A program made the translations under genes and the position numbers. Below are positions 1 through 8,482 of a DNA stretch of 64,000 nucleotides, piece by piece; the first letter of the stretch is position 1, and every line of letters begins with the position of its first letter. Source of the DNA: Glaciozyma antarctica PI12 (lineage: Eukaryota > Basidiomycota > Microbotryomycetes > Kriegeriales > Camptobasidiaceae). Under the pieces are notes generated by a model. That model was not told where the DNA came from and did no database searches. It saw nothing but the letters and a program-made list of their open reading frames with translations. The DNA lies in assembly GCA_002917775.1 (NCBI GenBank), contig KZ627153.1, forward strand, positions 1-64,000, in the 5' to 3' direction.

Positions 1-111
1 CCTAACCCTAACCCTAACCCTAACCCTAACCCTAACCCTAACCCTAACCCTAACCCTAACCCTAACCCTAACCCTAACCCTAACCCTAACCCTAACCCTA
101 ACCCTAACCCT
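1..111. repeat. Telomere, (CCCTAA)n
   Basis: About 18 uninterrupted copies of CCCTAA read 5' to 3' from the first base, the C-rich strand expected at a left chromosome end with TTAGGG telomeres. The tract stops at about 111, where the sequence becomes TCGAGTATCG. Canonical TTAGGG repeats are known from many filamentous fungi and basidiomycetes. The tract is presumably truncated by the assembly rather than complete. Confidence 0.98.
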
Positions 112-118
112 CGAGTAT

Positions 119-157
119 CGCTAAGGCTAACGCTAAGGCTAACGCTAAGACTAAGGC
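119..157. repeat. Degenerate telomere-like hexamers
   Basis: Immediately inside the telomere lie alternating GCTAAG and GCTAAC hexamers (six or so units, ending GACTAAGGCC). They keep the 6-bp periodicity of CCCTAA but carry substitutions. This looks like variant telomeric repeat at the proximal edge of the telomere. No further subtelomeric satellite is visible between here and the first gene. Confidence 0.7.
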
Positions 158-427
158 CTGAGGAGTTCTCGGCTCAAGGGGGCAGACGGAAGGGAGCTGC
201 GCAAGCGAGTTTCGCTTCTTTGCGAGGCAATTCCAGAGATGGCCGAAGCTCGCTCACCAGCTGTGATTCACCACGCCCAAGATTCCAATAAACAACATCT
301 CATTAACGCCACACCCACCCCACTACAAAATGCATCATGCTCCCCTCACAGTCCTCGCTTTCCCCACCTCGGGTCCCAGCTGCCTCACGACCGCTCGCGT
401 TGTCTGCGCCCTCCGCATCCTCCCGCC

Positions 428-1580
428 TTATACCGCCTCCCTCGCGACTCCATCACTCACTCCCACACCTCCCTCAAATTGCCATCCTGGTCGCATGCTC
501 AAGAGTCGAGGTGCTGCCTGGGATCTGGAGTGCGCGAGTTGAGGGATTGAGGCGACGAGTTGGTGGCCGGTGGAGGGAGGGAGTCGCGCTCCGACGGAGG
601 GGGTGGGGAAAGGGCGTAGAGCCGGAGAGACGAACGTTGGTGTTGGGACGCGGTACGAGGGGTAGGGCGGCGAAGGACCTCGATGCGGGAACGGCGGCGA
701 GGGACGGCGGTATGGTGATGCGGCGCGGAGGGCGTGAGGAGGGAGGGAGGGTCTGCTGTGTAGGGAAGCAACGGGGGAGGGTTGGCGGAAAGAATGGTCG
801 GGAGAGGGTCCGCGGAAGGATGGGACTTCTTCCATGATCCGTGGCGCGCGAGAGGGCTTGCGGAGCGCCTTGGTGGGAGGTCGAGGAGGTTTCTCCGTAA
901 AGGAGGACGAAGAGGAGTGGGGGAGGAGGGAGGTGCGGGATTCGGAGCGAGGGGGGAGGCCGGCGGGGTAATCCTTGACGTCTGCGAAGCGAGGGCGGTG
1001 GGCAATGCACTTTGCCAGAGCGATGAGGCAAAGGATAAAGATGATGCCTGTGGGTGGTTGGGGTTAGCTGGTGGTTTGGATGCGAGGGAGGAGAGAGCGC
1101 ACCCGCGATGATGCAGACGGTTATGGCGACGGCGAACATGGAGGAGGAGGGCTGGAACGCCGCCACGATCCCCGAGAATGCGTTCGTCGCTGACGGTGCG
1201 CTGGAGGTGCTGCTTCTGGTGGAGTTGGAGCTGCTGGCGCTCGAGGAGGGGGAGGAGGTGGTCGTTTCGGAGGAGGCGGGAGAGGTGGTGGGTTCGGAGG
1301 TAGGAGAGGCGGAGGAGGCGGGGAGGGAAGTCGTAGTAGGAACAACGGGGGCGGGAAGGACCGTGCTGGGGACTGCGACCGAAGCTGAGGTGACCGGCAC
1401 CACGGCAGGAGGCACGACTACGCCCCTCGTCGGCGCTGCTGTTACCCTGGGGTTGACGACCGCCGGGGGTACAACCACCTGCCTCCTCGCGAGTCCTGTT
1501 CCGCCATGATGCTTGGGATTCAAAGGGGCGGCGAGGGCGAGGGGGGCGAGAAGGAGGAAGGGGAGGAGAGAGGGGCGCAT
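428..1580 (-). CDS. Predicted single-pass membrane protein SMP1 (subtelomeric paralogue family)
   Basis: Two exons, 1580-1103 and 1047-428, join across a 55-nt intron (GTGCG donor, CTAAC branch, CAG acceptor) to give about 365 residues. An N-terminal signal peptide (residues 1-18) is followed by a dibasic ARRQ site of possible Kex2 type, a Val/Pro- then Ser/Thr-rich outer segment to about residue 140, a short AAFQPSSSMFAVAI motif and one membrane helix (about 147-172). A basic AHRPRF stretch begins a Pro/Ser-rich tail. The intron falls inside the helix codons after IIAG, exactly as in the three paralogues at 3800, 6688 and 8483. Function is unknown; a cell-surface sensor or glycoprotein is only a guess. 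It is the last gene before the telomere and shares a divergent 549-bp promoter with DFR1. Confidence 0.8.
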
Positions 1581-2129
1581 GGTTGGTTGAAAGAGGTCGA
1601 CTGGCCGGCAGGAAGTGAAGGAAAGGACGGCGCTGCCGTGTTACTGTGAGGGGGAGAGCAAGAGCAGATCAGCTGGGTGCTCTTCCCTGACCATTCTGAG
1701 AAGGAAGGGAGTCGTACACTGATCGAGAAGCTGGGGAGAACGAGTGAGCGCCTGGGCCCCTGAGAGGATAAAGGGAGAAACTCACGAGGGCCTAACCAGC
1801 GGTAACGAGCAAAGCAGACAACAGGTGAGACTGGGAGACTGTAAGGTGAAGGGGGGAAAGGGAGAGGAGAGTCCCAAGTCGAAGCAGGCCAGACTGGGAG
1901 AGGAGGCTGGTCGATTCGTTTGAGTTGGAGAAATGGCTGGATCCACTTCGGGTGAGCCTCTCCCTGAGTAACACGACGGTTTAATTAGTCTGCAAGAGTC
2001 TGCCTACCACGTCCCAAGTCGTATTGGGATCGCAGAAGGAATGGAAGAAAGGGAGCGCTGAGCCTGGAGAAAGCAACACTTTCTGAACCGATGCTCTCCC
2101 TCCTCCCAATCGCTCCCCAGGCGCACAAG
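1581..2129. promoter_or_regulatory. Divergent intergenic region SMP1/DFR1
   Basis: This 549-bp gap holds the promoters of SMP1 (minus) and DFR1 (plus). It is purine-rich on the plus strand. I see no TATA box, no repeat and no credible open frame. It is assigned as a shared promoter from gene orientation only. Confidence 0.5.
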
Positions 2130-2828
2130 ATGGCTACAGCTCCCGTAAGCCCTCTCACAGTAACCCCACAGACCCCGCTAACCGCCCTCACAGCGCCCCC
2201 TCACGGTCATCGTCGCAGCAACCACGACCAACCTCATCGGCTCCTCCTCGACTCTCCCCTGGCGCCTCCCTCGCGAGATGGCCTACTTTGCCCGCGTCAC
2301 CAAATCATCTCTACCAGGATCTGAAGCACCGAACGCAGTCATCATGGGACGGAAGAGCTGGGACGGGATTCCATCGCGCTGGAGACCGCTGGGGGAACGC
2401 GTGAACGTTGTTGTGAGCCGGCAGGAGGGATTCGATTTGTGCGTTGCTCTCAGCTGAGGAGGAATGGGAGCTGATGGAATCGTAGAGGAGGAGCCAAGGA
2501 TACGCTGCTCGCGCCGTCCCTCCCTGCCGCCGTGGAGCTCTTCAACACGCGCCCGATCGGCCGGGCGTTCCTCATCGGTGGAGCTCAGCTGTACGCGCTC
2601 GCTCTAGCAGGGGAGGTACACGTAGAACGGATGCTCGTGACGAGGATCAAGACATCATTCGAAGGAGACGCGTTCTTCCCGGCGTTTGAGGGGGAGGGGT
2701 GGAGGAAGGCGAGTCATGAGGAGTTGGAGGCGTGGGTGGGCTTCGAGGTGGAGAGAGGGGAGCAGAAAGAGGTGGATCGGAATAGTGGGAGGGAGGTGGT
2801 GTACGAGTTCCAGATGTGGGTGAGGTAA
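2130..2828 (+). CDS. DFR1: Dihydrofolate reductase
   Basis: Three exons (2130-2144, 2194-2438, 2486-2828) give a 200-residue protein. It reduces dihydrofolate to tetrahydrofolate with NADPH for thymidylate and purine synthesis. The sequence opens MATAPRPLTVIVAATT and carries the family's LPWRLPREMAYFARVT segment (substrate site with the acidic Glu), then NAVIMGRKSWDGIP, RPLGERVNVVVSR and, near the C-terminus, AFLIGGAQLYALAL (NADPH-binding GG). The first exon is only five codons long; the 49-nt first intron has a CTAAC branch and restores frame exactly, which favours this ATG over an upstream in-frame ATG at 2091. Length matches other fungal DHFRs. It sits about 2 kb from the telomere, between SMP1 and SMP2. 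Confidence 0.93.
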
Positions 2829-3799
2829 TGAGGGCGTTGGTGCGGGACGCGACGAGGGACGCGGATCTGCTTGCTCACGATGGCGCGCGCTGATCAAGGT
2901 GTTCGCTCCTCGTCCCCCTCTTCTCCGCACGCAGTACTGATTGGGAGCGACTTCAACGCGTCCTAGCTATCTCAATCACATATCCTCGCTTCTCGTTCGT
3001 CCCATCGCACAACCTCGCCCCGCTCCCTCTCCATCTTCCAACTGCTCGCGGCCGACGACGACCTGCTTCCCGTGCTTGCCGCGGAAGCCACTGCTCGTTT
3101 GGCGCGGGCCCTTCGCCGCTCCACCACTCTGTGTACTTCGCCTGGCGGAAGCTCAACCGGTTACCGAAAAGGACGACCTGCTCAAAGTACCAACCACAAC
3201 CAACCCCCCACTCAAAGCTCATCTCTCCGACAATGGCCTCGAGTACACCTGTGCATGGGTTTCTCTCCTGAATCTGCCCTTATGAAAGAGCATCGCGCGC
3301 TGAGACAGGCAGCGACGATCCCATCTCGATTGAGATCTTCCTCTCGCGGAGTCCACGACGTCTCGACTTACCACTGACCACGACGCCCTTCGACTGCCTG
3401 TTTGGGAAGACCCCGACGGCCAGCTCAGCTCACCGCGTGTCCGCGAGACCGCGACCCTCTGTCTCCCTCCCTTGCGACAACCGCTTCAACGGCGTCGGGC
3501 GACGCCTTTCGCTAGACTAAGGCCATCCTCCCTCACTTCTCCCCTTCCCTGCGAAGGTCGAAGGTCAACGCCGGCCTCCCGGAGAGCTCTCGCACATCTT
3601 TCGCAATGTTTCATCCTTCTTCAATTGATGTCTCTCGGATTGCGGGCCCACGCCCTTCCACCTGATGATCCTGGCGTACTCTTCAGATCTTCCTCTCCTC
3701 ATCAGCGACCTCGTTGATGGATGAGACAGCCTCGAGGATTCATGGACAGCAAGTCGAACGTCTGCTCTCGCTCTTCTTCCTCCCTCTCTCCGCCTCGAA
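2829..3799. other. Intergenic region with possible decayed coding sequence
   Basis: No intact gene is visible. From about 2935 to 3270 on the plus strand, codon-like stretches with C-ending third positions appear in alternating frames, for example ITYPRFSFVPSHNLAPL, then FQLLAADDDLLPVLAAEA, then HHSVYFAWRKLNRLPK. There is no convincing ATG or stop pattern. It may be a remnant of a host gene, or an exon set I cannot connect. From 3290 to 3799 I see only the 5' flank of SMP2. Confidence 0.3.
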
Positions 3800-4828
3800 A
3801 TGCTCGCCGCCCCGCTCCTCCTCGCTGCGACTGCAGCTCTCTCGCTTGCACAATCCCTGCCACCCCACGAGCGTATGTTGGTCCATCGACGCGCCGGTCT
3901 CGCGGCCCGCCAGCTGTCCTCTTCGATCTCCGCCTCACCAACCCTTCCCATCTCCTCCTCCTTCGACTACATTCCCACCACCACCAGTACGCCTGCGACA
4001 GGTCTCAACACCTGGGAGTCGATCCAAGCTGCTTTCGAGCGATCGTCGCCGCTGTTTCCTTTCGCCGTCCTGACCTGCGTCCTCCTCGGTACGCTCTTCG
4101 CTCTCCTCTCGCACCGCAGCCACTCACTCGAAGCAATCGCAGCTCTGCTCCCCCTCCTCTTCGTCCTCTCCCTCCTCAAATGCCGGCGCAAGCGAGCGAC
4201 CCCTATCGCAGGACCCAAAAACGCCTCGCATTCGAGCACTCCCTCCTCTTCAACCCTCTCCAACATCCTCATCGAGAAACTCCCCTCCTCGCGCCCTGCC
4301 AAACACTCCCAATCCGACTCCTCCCTCTACTCGAGCGACGGAAGCGTCGAGGAACTCAAGCACGTTCACAACCCTCGCAAGCCCTCGCACTCTCCTCCCA
4401 GTCTCCGTCCTTCGAGCGAGAATTCCCTCCGGCGCTCCGGGACGGCGCTGAGCCACCATTCGCTGCACATCGCGGCGCAGTCCCCTCACTCCCCCACCCC
4501 CTCATTCAGCCTCTTCTACCACCCTCCTTCCTCGACGACGGGATCCTACTTCCCACCGTACCCGCCGACTTTCCCACCCCCTTTTAGCACCTACTCCCTC
4601 CCACCCTCATCCTCATTCAACAGCTACTCCCTCGCCACCCATTCTCCCTCCCCCCTTTCCCCTTTCCCCTCCCTCCCACCGCATTGCCCTCTCCCAGCCC
4701 TCCCGGCCGTCCATCGCACGCCGTCCCTTCCGCATTCCCCGAGACTCGCACCACCGCGAAGGACGTCCTCCTTGCCGATGTTTCCGGCGTCGGCGCGTAG
4801 GTCGGGTGGGGTGGGAAGGAGGGATTGA
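3800..4828 (+). CDS. Predicted single-pass membrane protein SMP2 (subtelomeric paralogue family)
   Basis: Start ATG 3800 opens a clear signal peptide (LLLAATAALSLAQS). Next come a dibasic HRRAG site, AARQL, a Ser/Thr-rich outer segment, and the family motif SIQAAFERSSPLFPFAV before one membrane helix ending in basic KCRRKR. A predicted intron 4089-4142 lies at the family's conserved position in the helix. It is 54 nt, a multiple of three with no stop, so the unspliced frame also reads through (342 residues unspliced, 324 spliced). It lacks a good CTAAC/CTGAC branch, so splicing is less sure here than in the paralogues. The tail is Ser/Pro-rich and lacks the DKKEY and WxGPI motifs of SMP3 and SMP4. 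Function unknown. Confidence 0.75.
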   Translation: MLAAPLLLAATAALSLAQSLPPHERMLVHRRAGLAARQLSSSISASPTLPISSSFDYIPTTTSTPATGLNTWESIQAAFERSSPLFPFAVLTCVLLGTLFALLSHRSHSLEAIAALLPLLFVLSLLKCRRKRATPIAGPKNASHSSTPSSSTLSNILIEKLPSSRPAKHSQSDSSLYSSDGSVEELKHVHNPRKPSHSPPSLRPSSENSLRRSGTALSHHSLHIAAQSPHSPTPSFSLFYHPPSSTTGSYFPPYPPTFPPPFSTYSLPPSSSFNSYSLATHSPSPLSPFPSLPPHCPLPALPAVHRTPSLPHSPRLAPPRRTSSLPMFPASARRSGGVGRRD

Positions 4829-5098
4829 GCGAGCGAAGTTGGGAGGAACGAGAGGTGGGAGCGAGGAGGAATGAGGAGTGCTAGAGCGGGGGTTTGTGTA
4901 GATTCAGTGAGCGTGCACGTAGATGTTGTGCTGTTGATGGAGAGGTCGAGTCGGGAGCGAGGTAGACAAGTCCGGGAGGGGAGAACCAGTGCGAGCGTCG
5001 GTACTGCCATCGAGCTCGTTCGATCCGAGCCTCTAAGCTCTCCGAATCTGAGCAGCATTTCAGTCCTGAGTCGTCCGGATCGTGGAGGTAGCCGTCGC

Positions 5099-5428
5099 AT
5101 GCACAACACCTCCTCCACCAGCGTACCGCCCAGCTCCCGTCAGCTCGCCTCAACCCTCTCCACCGCACTCGTCCGCTTCCAGCGCGGCCGTCTCCAGTAC
5201 ATCTCCTCCCGTTCATTCATCCCCCCCGCTCCGAGACTGAGCACGCGCTCAAAGCCCTCCTCCTGCCCCGTCCTCAGGCACCGCAACCTCCTTCTCTCGC
5301 TCCTCCAGGATCAGCGCCCGCTCTGCAGACTCACCTTCCTAAACATGTCCTCCTTCTCCCACTCGCAGGTCCCTGCTCGTCACTTTGCGAGCTCCCTCCG
5401 CTCCGTCTCGCTCAAGAGCTCCCGCTGA
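5099..5428 (+). CDS. Small hypothetical protein
   Basis: An open frame of 109 codons begins at ATG 5099 (MHNTSSTSVPPSSRQLAS) and shows the C-ending third-position bias of real genes here over its first two thirds. It is rich in Ser, Arg and Leu with almost no acidic residues (one Asp), a composition seen in mitochondrial presequences, but I recognise no domain. Another reading is the first exon of a gene whose remainder I cannot trace. The sense frame remains open upstream to about 4871. Existence is uncertain. Confidence 0.35.
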   Translation: MHNTSSTSVPPSSRQLASTLSTALVRFQRGRLQYISSRSFIPPAPRLSTRSKPSSCPVLRHRNLLLSLLQDQRPLCRLTFLNMSSFSHSQVPARHFASSLRSVSLKSSR

Positions 5429-5680
5429 CGACCGACCGCCGTCCCTCACAAGCGTCCGTTCTGCTCCTATCCGAGTGGTTGTGCATATGCGCTCCCGCTG
5501 TAGAACTGATTAGGGAAGAAGGGGGTAGGAGGTGAGGAGGGAGACCGTGTGGGAGGAGCAGAAGAACAGCTCACGACGGTCTTCTCCTCGACCTCACCAC
5601 CTCAAGCCTCACTTCTCCTGCTCTTTAAAGGCGCTGGAAAATGCGTTGGTGGTCTCTGCTCCGGGAAGTGGGCGCGAGGA

Positions 5681-5695
5681 GGGGGGGGGGGGGGG
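5681..5695 (+). repeat. Homopolymer (G)15
   Basis: Fifteen consecutive G, flanked by GCGAGGA and TGGGA. It is the longest homopolymer noticed in the window and could fold as a G-quadruplex or be an assembly-length artefact. Confidence 0.9.
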
Positions 5696-5710
5696 TGGGA
5701 GACGCGGAAG

Positions 5711-5768
5711 GAGGAGCCTGATCTCTCTTGGAGAGAGGAGCCTGATCTCTCTTGGAGAGAGGAGCCTG
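5711..5768 (+). repeat. 24-bp tandem repeat, about 2.4 copies
   Basis: The 24-bp unit beginning GAGGAGCCTGATCTC occurs at 5711-5734 and 5735-5758 without mismatch and begins again at 5759. Each unit contains a TCTC/GAGA inverted word. It lies outside any gene I can support. Confidence 0.9.
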
Positions 5769-6687
5769 GCGACGAGGACGGAAGGGAGCTGGCACCTCTT
5801 GCTCCACTGCGTGCAGGTGGTCGGGATGGGAAGTAAGGAACTGCTCTGAGTAGGTCTGCCCCACCGCCGTCGGCGCCGTCGGCGCGAGCGCGCTCTTCCG
5901 CTTCTTCTGGCTACGCGCTCTGGCCCCCAGTACGCTGAGTGGAAGTCCCCGCTAGGCTAGCCAAACACGAGGGAAGGAAGGCCTATTCTCAGGGCTGGTG
6001 CACTCCAACGAGCTCCAACGGTCCCGGAGCTTCGTGCACGGTCGTCGCCTGCGTTCGGTCCCTCCTGTCCTTCGCTCCCACTCTGGAATTCACCGCTCTC
6101 GAGACGCCGCCAAACGCTGTCAAACGCCTGGTGAAGGATCTATGCACATGAGCTGCCTGGTCTGGGATGCGAGGACGACGATTCAGGTCTCGTTGGGCGA
6201 GATCGGATCCTTTTGTCGAGGGTGTCTCGGTTACTGCTCGCCTCGATCGTTCGAATTTTTCATTGAGCCTGATAAAGCCTGCTGAGGCTGTATTGCTTGC
6301 AGGATGGAGAGGAGAACTTGCTAGCTGAACACTAGTAAACACCAGGCTGGCCAAGTAGCCGCTCTCCTGACGACGGCGCTCCAATCATCTCCTCCTCGCG
6401 CTTGGGCTCTTCCACGGCAGGTGCGATGGACACTGTTGGGCCACTCCTTTTGTTCGCACGTGTGAGTACTTGAGACAGCGGTGGATCACCGACGACGCGC
6501 TGATCTTGCTTCTTTCATTGTCCAGCACCGTGCGAGTTGAGAAATGGGCATGGTTCGCTGCACAGGTCTCCCCCGTTCTGTCTCCTGTCTGCGTCCTTCC
6601 TTTCTCCAACACCTGCCTCCTTCGTTTTCGCTACCGCCGTCCGTCCTCCAACCCACACTCGTTCACCATTCCGTTCCGCTGAGCTCG

Positions 6688-7845
6688 ATGCTCCCGGCGT
6701 GCCTCCTCCTCTCCCTCCTCGCCTGCTTCTCTCTCGGCTGCGCGGTGAGCCCTTCCTCCAAGATGCTCGTTCAAAAACGAGTACCACACTTCGACATCGC
6801 AGCTCGACAGCTCGCAGCTTCAAATTCCGCCAGCGTCGCAAGGTCTACCTCGGTCGCCCTCGCCACCTCTCCCCCTTCCTCCTCCCCATCCCCAATCCCC
6901 AGCACCCCCTGGAATATAGGAGACTCATCCCCTTCCGCCTCCATCACTTCCTCCAACGTCCCCTCTTCCACCACCGCAGCTGCGAGCAGCACCTCCTCGG
7001 TGACGCCAAACACTCTTCAGAGCATCAAGGACGCGCTCAAGCCCTCCTCCCCTCTTTATCCCGTCGCAATTGGCACATGCGTTCTCCTCGGTGCGTTTTC
7101 TCCCCTTCCTGCTGCGGGCGCAACAAGCTGACCTTTCGCGCGCTCAGGACTCTTCCCTCTCCTCTTGATCATCGCTCTCCTCAAGAGGCTGGCCCACAGC
7201 GCTCGATTCTCGGACAAGAAGGAGTACGACAGCAACATTGGCATCCTCCCCCCCTCTTCCGCTTCGACAACCTCGACCTCAACCCTCGCCGAGAAGGAGA
7301 AGCCGACAAAACTCCCCAGCCCCCCTCCTCAAACTCTTCGCAAGCCCGGACCCCCCAGATTTCGCTACTCTACCAGCTCCGATGCCGTCTCACCCTTCGA
7401 TTTGCGGAACCACTCCATCGGGAGTCTGGCGGATACGACGTCGTGGGGTCTCTCGCGCCAGCTTTCGCACCATCCTCGATCCCTTCGCCCCTCCTTCCAC
7501 CCCTCTTTCGCTCAACCCAACGACAGTCCTACCTCCCCTTCCACCTTTCGAGAACACGCTGGTTCGCCCTCCCATTCCCTTCGCCATCCCTCACTCCACA
7601 TCAACACGCACTTCTCCTTCTCCCCCTCCGACGCCAACTCCGCTCCTCCTACCCCTCCCATTCCCGCGTGGTATCGACCCTCCTCTCCTCGATCTTTTCG
7701 ATCTTCCTCGCCCGACCTGTCGCCGAAGTCGAAGCCGAGGGAGCTGTTCCCCGACGCGGAGCCGTATGTGTGGAGGGGACCGATAGCGAGGAGCATGCGA
7801 GCTGAGGTGGTGGAAGAGGGGTGGGAGCAGAGTATGGAGCGGTAG
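6688..7845 (+). CDS. Predicted single-pass membrane protein SMP3 (subtelomeric paralogue family)
   Basis: Exons 6688-7090 and 7148-7845 are joined across a 57-nt intron with a GCTGAC branch, giving 366 residues. The chosen ATG opens MLPACLLLSLLACFSLGCAV, a typical signal peptide; an in-frame extension upstream to 6544 has no such start. A KR site and AARQL follow, then a Ser/Thr/Pro-rich outer segment, the motif SIKDALKPSSPLYPVAI, one membrane helix, and a juxtamembrane segment AHSARFSDKKEYDSN. The cytoplasmic tail is Ser/Pro-rich and ends with PYVWRGPIARS. Most similar to SMP4 (shared ARFxDKKEYxxN and PYxxWxGPI). Function unknown; the conserved inner motifs suggest a binding partner in the cytoplasm. 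Confidence 0.85.
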
Positions 7846-8482
7846 CGCTGTTTGGGTTGACGGGAGTTGGGAAGGCGATCTCGCTGGCTGGGAGAGGTTG
7901 CGACGGACGAGCGAGCGGATTGAATTGATACTGGATTCTGTGTGACTGCTTCGGTTTACCCACTGCGTTTCTTCTTATCTTCCTTTACGTCTCGCTTTGA
8001 CGTCGTCGACGCTGCTTTCAAGCCAGCATAAGTAGGAGAGACAAGTTCAAGGAGCCGCGCCCCTCCCGCCAACCCCCGCGCTTCCCTCCCCGCTCGTTAC
8101 GACCCACGTTCTCTCATCTCCTTTGTTTCGGATACTGCTCCCGTCCTCCGGACCTCCCTCGCTTGGAGCCCGGACCCCCGCGCACGTTGATTGCCCTTGC
8201 GGGCGAGAATGGGTCGATCTCGACGCACTTCTGCACTTCGATGATCGATCTCTGCGCCGATCTTCGTTCCGCGACATGGTCTCGCGCTACCGCGGTGATT
8301 CAACTTTGACGTCTTCTCACCCCCGACCTCGATACCGCCGCGAGCTCCTGCAGCATCCAGCTCTCCTGACAGCAGCCGTCGCAACTCCTGGCAGGAAGGT
8401 TGCGCTTCCCCCTCTGCTGCGACAATCCCTCTCGACCTCCTCTACCCTCGCAAGGTCAACGAAGCGACCGCTCGGGATCAAG
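7846..8482. other. Intergenic region SMP3-SMP4
   Basis: A 637-bp spacer between two tandem paralogues in the same orientation. No repeat or second gene was recognised. The frame of SMP4 remains open upstream to 8123, but without a signal-peptide-like ATG, so the spacer is taken as promoter. Confidence 0.5.

Larger units (their letters stand above)
5429..6687. other. Intergenic region between the small ORF and SMP3
   Basis: I see no gene in these 1.26 kb. It holds a run of 15 G at 5681-5695, a 24-bp direct repeat at 5711-5768 and short GC-rich palindromic words near 5875. The last few hundred bases should contain the SMP3 promoter. Frames open in this stretch lack the codon bias of the neighbouring genes. 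Confidence 0.5.

Noticed and set aside
337-1509. Long open frames on the plus strand opposite SMP1
   Set aside because: They are the antisense of a GC-rich coding exon, lack signal peptide and local codon bias, and are ended where SMP1 exons end.
6537-7805. A 422-codon plus-strand frame overlapping SMP3
   Set aside because: It is the +1 shadow of SMP3: rich in Arg, Pro and Ser, with no domain; the SMP3 frame has signal peptide, intron and paralogues.
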